Part shown: positions 24,582 to 34,287 of the stretch, in pieces | How positions within the stretch are numbered: position 1 is the first letter of the stretch | Layout: each line of letters starts with the position of its first letter | The notes under the pieces: generated by a model | Told to the model about the DNA's origin: nothing | The model's database searches: none | Seen by the model: the letters and a program-made list of their open reading frames with translations, nothing else | Assembly (NCBI GenBank): GCA_024405635.1 | Contig: JAKSOL010000004.1 | Location: 62,001 to 126,000 of the forward strand | Reading direction: 5' to 3' | Length of the DNA stretch: 64,000 bases | From: Salinivirgaceae bacterium | Lineage (GTDB): Bacteria > Bacteroidota > Bacteroidia > Bacteroidales > SZUA-534 | Made by a program: the position numbers and the translations under genes

Positions 24582-25268
24582 TTATTTGTTATAGGGTTTG
24601 TGTATGGTATGCCACAACTTTTCAAATTCGGTTTTGTATTGCTGAACTAGCGCATAGTTGCTGGTAACCAAAAGGTTTTCTTGGTTGTGCTTTATTGCGG
24701 TGTATGTCCAGTTAAAACTGCCAGTAAATAGCAACCTTGAGTCAATAATACCAAATTTGTTGTGCATCAGGTGTTGCGAGTGGTTTGTTCGTAACGGAAT
24801 GTGCTTTTTCTGCAAGAAACTTATCATTGAGCCTGTGTCGGTGGTTTTGTTTATGTCCGACACCAATCGCACTTTAATCCCACGGTTGCGCGCCTCAACC
24901 AATTCGGTAGCAAGCGGCTTGTAACTTATTGTGTATATGCACACATCGATGCTGCGGTGTGCGTGCCTAATCAAATCAAGAATGGTTGTGGGAATGTCGT
25001 CGCTTGGGCTAAAGTAAGCGTGGTGAAAACGAAAAGTGTAGCGGTCAATGGTGTCGAAACAGTTTTCGAGCCATATAAGTGTGTCAAGCTCGGGGCGGCG
25101 AACCGACAACCGATGCGCATAATTAAACAGCAGTTTCTTCATGTCGCCGCGGCCCACTCGGTCTATTTGGTTTATCTTGTCAATAATCTCTTGCGGTATT
25201 TGATCTTGAAACCGTTCGCCAATGTGCTTCACAAAGTATTCGGCTATTTCGTATTTCACTTTATTCAT
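24582..25268 (-). CDS. Phospholipase D-like (HKD) nuclease-family protein
   Basis: A 228-aa protein with one PLD domain. The HKD motif lies at HNKFGIIDSRLLFTGSFNWT (H-x-K-x4-D with the trailing G-S-x-N-W), preceded by IDVCIYTISYKPLATELVEARNRGIKVRLVSD, the typical first half of a Nuc/ZUC/FAM83-type domain. Family members with one HKD act as homodimers on phosphodiester bonds of DNA or lipids. The first ~75 residues are a separate helical segment with no recognised family. No signal peptide is seen, so it is probably intracellular. It is the first gene of a three-gene minus-strand operon. Confidence 0.8.
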   Translation of the reverse strand: MNKVKYEIAEYFVKHIGERFQDQIPQEIIDKINQIDRVGRGDMKKLLFNYAHRLSVRRPELDTLIWLENCFDTIDRYTFRFHHAYFSPSDDIPTTILDLIRHAHRSIDVCIYTISYKPLATELVEARNRGIKVRLVSDINKTTDTGSMISFLQKKHIPLRTNHSQHLMHNKFGIIDSRLLFTGSFNWTYTAIKHNQENLLVTSNYALVQQYKTEFEKLWHTIHKPYNK

Positions 25269-25617
25269 TCCTGCTGAAATTTGCCGTAAGATAAGGCTTT
25301 AACGTAATATGAAGTGATGCTTTGTGGCGATTTTTATAAAAATGTAGGTTTATGTATCGGCCATTTGCATCAAAATATATTGCCTACTTGCTATAACACT
25401 AATAGTAGTGTGCCTTTTGTGCAGTTTTGGATCTTTGCAATCGGTTGTAAATGAGTGCGTAAATGCCAATATGTGGCACTTTATTAACATGTTTATTAAC
25501 CGTTCGCGTGGCAAATGTTGCATCTTATATAGTTTCAATGTGCACTGGTGTAAAAAAAAATACAGTTGGCATTTAACTATATACGTTTGTGCACTAGAAT
25601 CAAAAAACCATACTCAA
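25269..25617. other. Intergenic region between divergent PLD operon and second adhesin
   Basis: 349 nt without a convincing gene. Visible features: CACTA/TAGTG arms near 25396-25410, a direct repeat TTTATTAAC separated by ATG near 25480-25500, and a TAnnTTTG box at 25582-25589. In-frame codons upstream of 25618 encode no signal peptide and are better read as leader DNA. Confidence 0.6.
25582..25589 (+). promoter_or_regulatory. Bacteroidota -7 element upstream of the second adhesin
   Basis: TACGTTTG fits TAnnTTTG, 28 nt before the ATG at 25618. A TTG at 25566-25568 is nearer than the usual -33 element, so the upstream box is uncertain. The box supports 25618 rather than the in-frame ATG at 25408 as the real start. 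Confidence 0.4.
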
Positions 25618-28600
25618 ATGAATTTGAAAAACAAACTGGTATTTGCGTTGATGCTGTGTGCATCGGCAGTATTTGCACAGGTTGAAGAAAGTAGTACCGA
25701 TTTTGGTGAGGGTATTGCTTACGACTACGATTATTATAGCAATGGAGAAGAGGCTGGTGGAGTTTATTTTAAACTCGATGCTTCAACATTACAGGCTACA
25801 GTTGTTGCTGGTCCGTTCCAATATCGTGGCGATGTTGTAATTCCTGCAACTGTTACGGTTGATGGAAAAACCTACGCTGTTACTACTATTGGTAAAATGG
25901 CGTTTTGTAACTGCTTGGAATTGAATTCAGTTAAGTTGGGCGACAATGTTGAAACCATTAAAACACAGGCTTTTTACATTGCCGACAATGCTACAAGTGG
26001 TTCAGCTCGTCCGTTTTTTATGGACCTCGATGCTCCAAAACTTAAAACTCTTGAGTCTAACTGCTTTTATTCAACTTATGTTATTGGTAATACCGACATT
26101 AACGGCAACGCTGTAACAAGCAATACCGCTACCAATTCAGTAATTAAAATTGGTAAAAACGTACAGACTATTGGTAGTGGTATTTGGCAATGGGGCGGCG
26201 GCAACTATGCGCAAAAATTTGTGGTTGACCCCGAAAACCAATACTACTGCACCGACGAGTATGGCATTCTATATAGCAAAGACAAAAAAACATTGGTAAT
26301 TGCTCCACGCTATTTGAAACTAGCAATGGGCAACCCAACAACCTTTGAATATAACATTCCCGAAACCGTGACATTGGTTCACAGTTTTGCTTTTTATTTT
26401 GTATCAACCAACAACTGGCTTAGTCTTACTGGTCTCGATGGCATTTCATCAATAACCAGTTGTACAGTTGGTAGCGCAATTAAGTCGCTCAACATTGGTC
26501 GCAATGTTAAAACAGTAAACATTGGTGGTATTATGTATTCAGGCTATACCGATTACACAGTATCGGAAGGTAGCCCATATTTCACTGTTATTGACCACGT
26601 GCTTTACAAGTTGAACAGCAGCGGTCAACCATCGGAACTTGTTCATGTATCGCGCGCAAGCCGCAGCGACACTGTTCGCCTTCCTGCAACTGTTACATCA
26701 ATCGGAACGTATGCTTTTTACAGCAACCAATATGTTAAAGGAATTGACTGCTCAAAAGCAACAAACCTAACCTCCATTGCCGAAACTGCAGCTCATGGCG
26801 CAAAATTTGAGATTGAGTATTCTAATCTTCCTCCGGGCGACAATTCGCCTATTTATGTTGACCAATACGGTATTCAATATTCAAAAGACCGAAAGAAAAT
26901 GTTGCTTTGGAGTTCAAACGTCAAAGCCGATACTGTTATTCTGCCTGTTGAATTAACAACAATTTCGGTTTCGGCATTGCGCGAAAACAATTACATTCAG
27001 CACATTGTGATGGGAAAGAATGTGAGCAGCATTGCCGACCAAACATTTAATCATCGCTTTGCCAATCTTAAGAGTTTTAGTGTTGATCCAAATAACAAAA
27101 ACTTTAAAAACGACGAAAGCGGTGCTCTTTACTCAAAAGATGGCAAAAAACTTCGTTGTTTCCCTCGTGGCAACGATAGCTTAACTTACAAGGTACTACA
27201 AGGCACTACCGAGTTGCCTCGTTATAAAGTTTTTTCGGGTAACAAAAACTTGCAGATTATTGACCTTGGTAACACAATGACCAAAGTTGATGAGCAAACC
27301 ATTACCGATATACCAAACTTGAGTCTTATTCGTGTGGGAACTAAAAACCCACCTCACGCATATCTAAGCTCGTTCTCTTCAAACATGTATGGACGTGTGC
27401 GTTTGTATGTGCCAAAAGAATTTGAGAGATACTACGAAACTGCATCAATTTGGAACAAGTTTGTGATTATTAAAGACTTGGCAGAGTATGAAAAAGACGT
27501 TGAAACTCTTGAAATTGAAGTTCCTGTTGAAATTTACGAGGAGAATATTGACGACAACGACTATACTTTTGCATCAACCAAAAACGGTTACAAAGTAGTC
27601 TTTAGAGAGTGGACTAACTACGACATGGAAACCTACAAAGAGGGTTTCACTATTAAACGTCCAATACAGCAAAAACAAATCAACCGCGGCGGTCAAGCTA
27701 TATCGATTTATGCAATCCGTAATCGTTACAATGTATCGTGGAAGGTTGGCGACACCGAAGTTTCTTCAGCTTCGTTAAAATATGGTGCGCAAATTTATCC
27801 TCCTGTTGATCCTGCTGCTCCAGTTGACTACAAATTCATTGGTTGGAGCACCAATGCTTCGGCTACATCGGCAATAAACTTTAGCGATGTTTACACCGTG
27901 CCAGCAAACAACATTACTTTCTATGCAATTTTTGTAAAGAAAGATGCTGCAAACTACACAGTGAACCACTACAAACAAGACCTTGGAGCCAAAACATACA
28001 CTTTGGTTAGCACACAAACAGGTTCCGATATTCAAGACCGTAACACCAATGCCGTTGCCGAGTCGTATGAAGGATTTACCGTTGTACCATTTAGCCAAAA
28101 GGTTATTGCAGGCGATGGCTCAACTGTGGTGAATATTTATTACAACCGCAACAGTTACAGCCTAGGTTGGAATTTTGCCGACGGAACACCTTCTGATCAA
28201 AACTACACCAAATCGGGTAGTGTACAATATGGCGCAGCTCTTGTTGCTCCAACTCTTTTGCGAACCGGCTACGACATGGCTTGGGAAACAACTATTCCAA
28301 GCACAATGCCTGCTCAAGATGTTACTTACACAGCAGTTTGGACAGCAAAAGAATATCCAATTAAATGGATGATGAACGACGGCACCGATGTTGTTTACTC
28401 ATCGGGCAATGTGAATTATGGTACCGACATTGTTGCTCCTGCAGTTAATCCATCGCGTGTGGGTTACACTTTTGAAGGTTGGAGCGATTCGGAAAATGGT
28501 GCTGTTATTGCAAATCTTGGTAAAATGAACACTACAAGCCAAGTAACTTACTACGCAGTGTGGACAATAAAACAATACACCGCAACTTGGCATCTTAACA

Positions 28601-31600
28601 ATGGTAGTGGCACTGATCAAACAACCACCATTACTTATGGTCAGCCAATAAGCCCAATTGCCAATCCAACTGCTCCAGCCGATTACGACTTTGTAGGTTG
28701 GAACACCAACGCATCGGCAACTTCGGCCATTACATTTGACAATAATTACACAGCACCTGCTTCAAATGTCGATTTTTACGCCATTTATGCAATGAAAGGT
28801 GCTGCACAATACACTGTTAATCATTACAAACAAGACCTTGGCGCAACAACCTATACTTTGGCAAACTCGCAAACAGGTTCCGATATTCAAGACCGTTTGA
28901 CAAATGCAGTGGCCGAATCGTACGAGGGTTTTGCAGTTCAACCATTTGACCAAAAAACCATTACAGCCGATGGCAAAACAGTAGTTGACATTTACTACAA
29001 TCGCATTAGCTACAACCTAACTTGGGATTTTGCTGGTGGCACTTCAACCAACAACAACTACACCCAAGCAGGTGCTGTGCAATATGGCGCAACCATTGTT
29101 GCACCAACCCTAAGCCGCACAGGTTACGAAATGAGTTGGGCTACTCCTATTGCTAGTACCATGCCAGCCGAAAATGTTACATACACAGCAAGCTGGAATG
29201 CTAATAGCTACACCATTAGTTGGTTGATGAACGACGGAACAAACGATGCGTTTACTTCAACCTCAGTTAAATTTGACAACGATATTACTGCTCCAGCAAC
29301 AACTCCAACTCGCACTGGATACAACTTCAATGGTTGGGCTTCGTCTTCAAACGGCGCAGTGATTTCCAACTTTGGCAAACTTGCCACCACAAACGCAGTT
29401 TCGTACTACGCAGTGTGGTCAGCTAAACAATTTACTGCAACTTGGCACAAAAACGACGGCTCAAATGCTACTTCAACCACAAGCATAGTATTTGGACAAA
29501 CTGTTGAGCCAATTGCCAATCCAACTGCACCAACCGACTATCGTTTTGTAGGTTGGGGAACTTCAGCCGATGCAACTATTGCTATAAACTTTAACAATTA
29601 CACAGCATCAACCGACGTCGATTTCTATGCTATTTATGCAATGAAAGATGCTGCACAATACACAGTTAACCATTATCAGCAAGACCTTGGCAAAACAACA
29701 TACACTTTGCACCGCACTCAAACTGGTTCCGATATTCAAGACCGTTTGACCAACGCTGTTGCAGAGTCGTACGATGGCTTTGCAGTTCAACCGTTTAGTC
29801 AAAAAACTATTGCAGGCGATGGTTCAACTGTGGTTGACATTTACTACAACCGCATTAGTTACAACTTGGCTTGGGAGTTTGCAGGTGGAACACCAACAAA
29901 CAACAAATATACTCAAGCGGGAAGCATTCAATATGGTGCTGTAATTACCGCTCCAACTCTAAAACGCACAGGCTATTCTATGGTTTGGAACAATCCTATT
30001 GCTGCAACTATGCCTGCTGCCGATGTAACATACACTGCCGAGTGGAGTGCAAACGAGTATTCGGTTAAATGGATGATGAACGATGGAACAAACGATGTTC
30101 ACACTACATCGTATGTTTTGTTTAACGACAACATTGTGGTTCCTTCGGGTATCCCAAGTCGCGATGGTTATACTCACGCTGGTTGGAGCGATAGCAAAAC
30201 AGGCTCTGCTCTTACCGATTTTGGTAAACTAACAACTGCTGCCGACAAATCGTTTTATGCCGTTTGGGCTCCAAACCAATACACCGCAACTTGGCATTTG
30301 AATAATGGTTCTGACGAAACACAAACTAGTACAATAGTTTATGGTCAGCCAATTAGCCCTATTGCTAATCCAGCTGCGCCAACCGACTATGTTTTTGTAG
30401 GTTGGAATACCACCGCATCGGCTACAACAGCCATCACATTTAACGAGAGTTATGTTGCTCCTGCTTCAAACGTCGATTTTTACGCCGTTTATGCAATGAA
30501 AGGATCAGCGCAATACACAATTAACCATTATAAACAAGATTTAGGAGCCGATACCTACACCTTGGTAAGCACCGAAAAAGGTTCCGACATTCAAGACCGT
30601 TTGACAAGTGCACAAGCCGAATCGTTTGAAGGATTTGCAGCTCAAGACTTCGATCAACAACTAATTGCTGGCGACGGAACTACAGTGGTTAATATTTACT
30701 ACAATCGTATAAACTACAGCTTGACTTGGGATTTTGCCAATGGCACTCCAGTTGATGACAATTACACCAAATCGGGCAATGTGCAATATGGTGCAGCCAT
30801 TGTTGCTCCAACACTAAACCGCGTAGGTTATTCAATGGAATGGGATTCCCCAATTGCCGAAACAATGCCATCAAGCGATGTTTACTACACTGCACAATGG
30901 ACAGCTAATAACTACTCTGTCGATTGGATGTATAACGATGGAACTAGCCAACTATTCACAACAACAAATGTTGACTTTGACGAAAACATTGTAGCTCCAA
31001 CCGAACAACCAAGCCGCTTGGGTTACACTTTTGCTGGTTGGTCAAACACTCAAGACGGCGAGGCTGTAACCGACTTCGGAAAACTTACAACAACCAATCA
31101 AGTGTCGTTATATGCTACTTGGACAGCCAATAGCTACACCGCAACTTGGTTCAATAACGATGGTACCGATGACCAAACAACCACTCAAGTTGAATTTGGC
31201 CAATCTATTGTTGAGGTTGCTTCTCCTTCTCGCGAGGGTTACACCTTTGCAGGCTGGGGCGATGCAGCTAATGCTGAAACTGCCATTTCTGACTTTGGTA
31301 CAATGACAGTTGACGGTGCCGAATTCTTCGCTTTGTGGACAGCAAACAACTACGAAGCAAACTGGTACAACAACGATGGAACCGACAATAAAACAACCAC
31401 TCAAGTGGCATACGGACAACCAATTGAGCCAATTGCCGACTTGGAGCGCGAGGGATTCGCATTTATTGGCTGGGGACACGAACTTACTAGCGTAAGCAGC
31501 ACTATTGTAACCGATTTCGGTACAATGACTACCAACGGCGCTGATTTCTATGCAGTTTGGGAAAAGAACATTTACACCATCTCATGGTTTATAAACGATG

Positions 31601-33246
31601 CAGCCGGCTCAATGGTCGAAAGCAAAGCAAGTTTCAACGACGAAATAGTAGCGCCTATCACACCAATGATTACAGGATTTGCCTTTAATGGTTGGAGCAA
31701 GAGCGTAAGCGGAACAGTGGTTGATCTTTCGCAAGAGCGCATGCCAAGCCACAACGTGTCGTACTATGCAAGTTGGACTCCATGCAACTACACCATTAAT
31801 TGGTACAACAACGATGGAACCGACGATGTTCTAATCACCGAATTTGAATTTGGTCAACAAATTATAGCTCCTGAAAGCCCTACTCGCAAAGGTTACTTGT
31901 TCGCCGGTTGGGGAACCTCTGCCGATGCAGTTGAACCTCTTGCCGATTTGGGTACAGTAACCGTAAATGGTGCCGATTTTTATGCCATCTGGACTGCAAA
32001 TAGCTTTGCTGCAGTTTGGAACCTTAACAATGGTACCGACAGTTGCATAGTCAATACCGTAAACTTTGGCGATATTATTGTTGCTCCTGCTAATCCAATC
32101 CGCACAGGCTACAATTTTGTTGGTTGGGGCATATCTGCCGATGATTCTGAGCCACTTGCAAACTTTGGTACAATGACAACCAACGGTGCAACATTCTACG
32201 GCATTTGGACCAAAAACTCATACAATGTCGAATGGATGTTTAACGACGGAACCGACAATAAACTACAAACCGCAGTTGCATTTGGCGACAAAATTATAGC
32301 ACCAGCTAATCCTTCGCGCGACAATTACGTGTTTGCCGGTTGGAGCAACAGCGCTAATGGCAATGTGATAACCGACTTTGGAACAATGCAAGCCGACCAC
32401 TTAACATTCTACGCTAAATGGACCTTTGCTAACTCCGACTTTGACGACGACGGCATTTGCGACCTAAACTGCGATATTGATGGTGACGGTATTCCTGACC
32501 TTAACATCGATACCGACGGCGACGGAAAAGCCGACAAAAACATTGTCGATATTAAAGAATTGCTAACCTTCGACGTGGTTGACTATTTCACAACCTGCGA
32601 GTTTGAAGATGATATTGAATTGACTCCAGTAAGCGATTCAAAATACATGAACTACGTTGATTACACCTTCTCAATTGGCGATGCAAATTGTAGTGCAAAT
32701 GGTACAAGCATCAGTTTGCCAAGCGATGCAAACATTAACGACACCGTTACCATTACTTCGCAAATTGGTACCAGCCACTTGAGCAAACAAGTTGCTTACT
32801 CAATCAAACAACGCATTATAGCTACCATGTGGGACGATGTTGTAAGCGTAATCAACACTAACCATCAGTTTAACTCATACGTTTGGATGCACAATGGTAA
32901 AGAGGTTGGCACCAAACCGTTCTATCAAGAAGTGGGCGGTATAACCGGTCAATATTCGCTTGTGGCAACCAAAACCGATGGCAGCGTAGTTTACTCGTGC
33001 GACGAAAACTTTGGCTCAGCTCAACAACTAGTTGCTTATCCAAACCCTGTTGTCGATGTAGTTACCATTGCTGGTGGAACTTGGCATAGCGACCAAATAA
33101 TTAAAGTGTACAGCGCTAGCGGTGAGTTGGTTCTTGAACAACAAGCAACCGATGGTGAAGAACAAAAAATCGACCTATCGTCGTTGCCTCAAGGATCGTA
33201 CTTAATAATGATTGGAAACAAATCGGTTAACGTTGTAAAACAATAA
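25618..33246 (+). CDS. Giant T9SS-secreted adhesin: BspA-type LRR plus InlB B-repeats, about 2542 aa
   Basis: Started at ATG 25618 because MNLKNKLVFALMLCASAVFAQ is a clean signal peptide; an earlier in-frame ATG (25408) would bury it. Residues about 40-620 are BspA-type leucine-rich repeats (IPATVTVDGKTYAVTTIG, AFYSNQYVKGID). From about 700 to 2270 come Listeria-Bacteroides repeats (FVGWNTNASATSAI type, at least 14) and four MucBP-like units containing SDIQDR. A TSP3-like Ca-binding segment lies near 2275 and a T9SS type A sorting domain near 2472-2542 (AYPNP...VNVVKQ). The last ~270 residues closely resemble those of the 3360-aa adhesin, but the N-terminal module differs. A barrel gene starts 4 nt after the stop. 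Likely role: surface adhesion to host or mucus glycans. Confidence 0.85.
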   Translation: MNLKNKLVFALMLCASAVFAQVEESSTDFGEGIAYDYDYYSNGEEAGGVYFKLDASTLQATVVAGPFQYRGDVVIPATVTVDGKTYAVTTIGKMAFCNCLELNSVKLGDNVETIKTQAFYIADNATSGSARPFFMDLDAPKLKTLESNCFYSTYVIGNTDINGNAVTSNTATNSVIKIGKNVQTIGSGIWQWGGGNYAQKFVVDPENQYYCTDEYGILYSKDKKTLVIAPRYLKLAMGNPTTFEYNIPETVTLVHSFAFYFVSTNNWLSLTGLDGISSITSCTVGSAIKSLNIGRNVKTVNIGGIMYSGYTDYTVSEGSPYFTVIDHVLYKLNSSGQPSELVHVSRASRSDTVRLPATVTSIGTYAFYSNQYVKGIDCSKATNLTSIAETAAHGAKFEIEYSNLPPGDNSPIYVDQYGIQYSKDRKKMLLWSSNVKADTVILPVELTTISVSALRENNYIQHIVMGKNVSSIADQTFNHRFANLKSFSVDPNNKNFKNDESGALYSKDGKKLRCFPRGNDSLTYKVLQGTTELPRYKVFSGNKNLQIIDLGNTMTKVDEQTITDIPNLSLIRVGTKNPPHAYLSSFSSNMYGRVRLYVPKEFERYYETASIWNKFVIIKDLAEYEKDVETLEIEVPVEIYEENIDDNDYTFASTKNGYKVVFREWTNYDMETYKEGFTIKRPIQQKQINRGGQAISIYAIRNRYNVSWKVGDTEVSSASLKYGAQIYPPVDPAAPVDYKFIGWSTNASATSAINFSDVYTVPANNITFYAIFVKKDAANYTVNHYKQDLGAKTYTLVSTQTGSDIQDRNTNAVAESYEGFTVVPFSQKVIAGDGSTVVNIYYNRNSYSLGWNFADGTPSDQNYTKSGSVQYGAALVAPTLLRTGYDMAWETTIPSTMPAQDVTYTAVWTAKEYPIKWMMNDGTDVVYSSGNVNYGTDIVAPAVNPSRVGYTFEGWSDSENGAVIANLGKMNTTSQVTYYAVWTIKQYTATWHLNNGSGTDQTTTITYGQPISPIANPTAPADYDFVGWNTNASATSAITFDNNYTAPASNVDFYAIYAMKGAAQYTVNHYKQDLGATTYTLANSQTGSDIQDRLTNAVAESYEGFAVQPFDQKTITADGKTVVDIYYNRISYNLTWDFAGGTSTNNNYTQAGAVQYGATIVAPTLSRTGYEMSWATPIASTMPAENVTYTASWNANSYTISWLMNDGTNDAFTSTSVKFDNDITAPATTPTRTGYNFNGWASSSNGAVISNFGKLATTNAVSYYAVWSAKQFTATWHKNDGSNATSTTSIVFGQTVEPIANPTAPTDYRFVGWGTSADATIAINFNNYTASTDVDFYAIYAMKDAAQYTVNHYQQDLGKTTYTLHRTQTGSDIQDRLTNAVAESYDGFAVQPFSQKTIAGDGSTVVDIYYNRISYNLAWEFAGGTPTNNKYTQAGSIQYGAVITAPTLKRTGYSMVWNNPIAATMPAADVTYTAEWSANEYSVKWMMNDGTNDVHTTSYVLFNDNIVVPSGIPSRDGYTHAGWSDSKTGSALTDFGKLTTAADKSFYAVWAPNQYTATWHLNNGSDETQTSTIVYGQPISPIANPAAPTDYVFVGWNTTASATTAITFNESYVAPASNVDFYAVYAMKGSAQYTINHYKQDLGADTYTLVSTEKGSDIQDRLTSAQAESFEGFAAQDFDQQLIAGDGTTVVNIYYNRINYSLTWDFANGTPVDDNYTKSGNVQYGAAIVAPTLNRVGYSMEWDSPIAETMPSSDVYYTAQWTANNYSVDWMYNDGTSQLFTTTNVDFDENIVAPTEQPSRLGYTFAGWSNTQDGEAVTDFGKLTTTNQVSLYATWTANSYTATWFNNDGTDDQTTTQVEFGQSIVEVASPSREGYTFAGWGDAANAETAISDFGTMTVDGAEFFALWTANNYEANWYNNDGTDNKTTTQVAYGQPIEPIADLEREGFAFIGWGHELTSVSSTIVTDFGTMTTNGADFYAVWEKNIYTISWFINDAAGSMVESKASFNDEIVAPITPMITGFAFNGWSKSVSGTVVDLSQERMPSHNVSYYASWTPCNYTINWYNNDGTDDVLITEFEFGQQIIAPESPTRKGYLFAGWGTSADAVEPLADLGTVTVNGADFYAIWTANSFAAVWNLNNGTDSCIVNTVNFGDIIVAPANPIRTGYNFVGWGISADDSEPLANFGTMTTNGATFYGIWTKNSYNVEWMFNDGTDNKLQTAVAFGDKIIAPANPSRDNYVFAGWSNSANGNVITDFGTMQADHLTFYAKWTFANSDFDDDGICDLNCDIDGDGIPDLNIDTDGDGKADKNIVDIKELLTFDVVDYFTTCEFEDDIELTPVSDSKYMNYVDYTFSIGDANCSANGTSISLPSDANINDTVTITSQIGTSHLSKQVAYSIKQRIIATMWDDVVSVINTNHQFNSYVWMHNGKEVGTKPFYQEVGGITGQYSLVATKTDGSVVYSCDENFGSAQQLVAYPNPVVDVVTIAGGTWHSDQIIKVYSASGELVLEQQATDGEEQKIDLSSLPQGSYLIMIGNKSVNVVKQ
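27720..32430 (+). repeat. Adhesin repeat tract with four ~850-bp higher-order units
   Basis: The 20-mer GGTTCCGATATTCAAGACCG occurs at 28021, 28876 and 29725, and with one change at 30580: spacings of 855, 849 and 855 bp. Each unit encodes a MucBP-like module, a TW-x-FAGGT module, a WMMNDGT module and a TATWHLNNGS module. From about 31130 to 32430 the higher-order order is lost and single Listeria-Bacteroides repeats follow. Confidence 0.9.
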
Positions 33247-33250
33247 GACA

Positions 33251-34129
33251 ATGAAAATGAATAAGATTATACTTTCGGTTGCATTGTTTTTTATAGCAGC
33301 AACCATCAGTGCTCAAGAAAACCAATTGTTGCACGTCGATTTAGGAACCGGACTACACACCTTGCAAGGTAAAGCCGCCGATGGCGACCATGGTCCACAA
33401 ATGGGCTACACCTTTAATCTTGGTTATCGCTATTTTATCGATGCCAATTGGGGCGTTGGCGCTGGCTTAGGCTTATCGAGCTACGCGGGAAAAACAACAT
33501 TTAACTTTGTTGAGCAAAGCGAGGCTTTTGACCCAAATGTATGGGTAGGTGGATCAAACTATTCGTTTAATACTTACTACAAAAACTTTGTTGAAAAACA
33601 GAGAGTTACTCAACTCGAAATTCCAATTGTTGCATACTACCGCATGCGCGACATTTCGCGTGGCTGGGACTTTGTAAGTAACATAGGCTTTAAGATAGGA
33701 GTGCCTGTTGTTAAAAAGTACAAACTTAAAGATGGAATGTACGAAACAAAAGGATATTACGATTCAGTTTTTGTAGAGCTCGACACATTGCCAAATCATG
33801 GTTTTTATGTGGTTGAGGCCAATAAACAGAAAATAAAGAGCCAATGCAAAAACTTTAGTCTATCCATTTGTGGCGAGGCTGGATTGCAACGTGTAATTAG
33901 CAAAGGAGTTTATGTTTATGGTGGCGTTTATTTTAGCTACAGCTTGTTAAGCTTGGCACAAAACAACAACAAACCACTTGTGTCGCCCAATGGAACATAC
34001 AACGGAACAATGGCATCAAACCAGTGCAGCCACGCCAACCCTTTGCAATTTGGCGTTAAAGCAAGCTTGTTGGTAAACTTTAACAAAGTGCGACAAATTT
34101 TGCACATACAAACTCGCACAAAATTCTAA
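33251..34129 (+). CDS. Outer membrane beta-barrel protein, partner of the second adhesin
   Basis: A 292-aa protein with signal peptide MKMNKIILSVALFFIAATISAQ and a small outer-membrane barrel pattern; it closely resembles the product of 11373-12251 along its full length (for instance ENQLLHVDLGTGLHTLQGK and ANPLQFGVKASLLVNF near the end). It starts 4 nt after the adhesin stop codon, the same spacing as in the first pair, and is followed by a strong terminator, so adhesin and barrel form a two-gene unit. A dedicated secretion or anchoring helper for T9SS cargo is inferred from this repeated linkage; it could instead be a periplasm-facing assembly factor. Confidence 0.75.
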   Translation: MKMNKIILSVALFFIAATISAQENQLLHVDLGTGLHTLQGKAADGDHGPQMGYTFNLGYRYFIDANWGVGAGLGLSSYAGKTTFNFVEQSEAFDPNVWVGGSNYSFNTYYKNFVEKQRVTQLEIPIVAYYRMRDISRGWDFVSNIGFKIGVPVVKKYKLKDGMYETKGYYDSVFVELDTLPNHGFYVVEANKQKIKSQCKNFSLSICGEAGLQRVISKGVYVYGGVYFSYSLLSLAQNNNKPLVSPNGTYNGTMASNQCSHANPLQFGVKASLLVNFNKVRQILHIQTRTKF

Positions 34130-34150
34130 ATAGTTTATCCAAACCATCAA

Positions 34151-34193
34151 AAAACGGGAATTTTCACCACTACTGAAGATTCCCGTTTTTTTT
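34151..34193 (+). terminator. Terminator after the second adhesin-barrel pair
   Basis: Perfect 11-bp stem AAAACGGGAAT (34151-34161) and ATTCCCGTTTT (34179-34189), then more T. Its A-rich left flank would let it work in both directions. Confidence 0.9.
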
Positions 34194-34253
34194 GTGTCGA
34201 GCGCTAACCTTATCCTATTGTTAAAATAGTAACTGCTTTTTGAAAGGAAAGCA

Positions 34254-34261
34254 TACCTTTG
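34254..34261 (+). promoter_or_regulatory. -7 element for the S46 peptidase gene
   Basis: TACCTTTG matches TAnnTTTG, 26 nt before the ATG at 34288 and just after the terminator of the preceding operon, so a promoter is expected here. Confidence 0.45.
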
Positions 34262-34287
34262 TCATCAAAAGAAAAATTTAAAGAGTT

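Noticed and set aside
25408..25617. N-terminal extension of the second adhesin from ATG 25408
   Set aside because: The extension has no signal peptide and would place the real one internally; the -7 box at 25582 and the signal peptide at 25618 agree with the later start.
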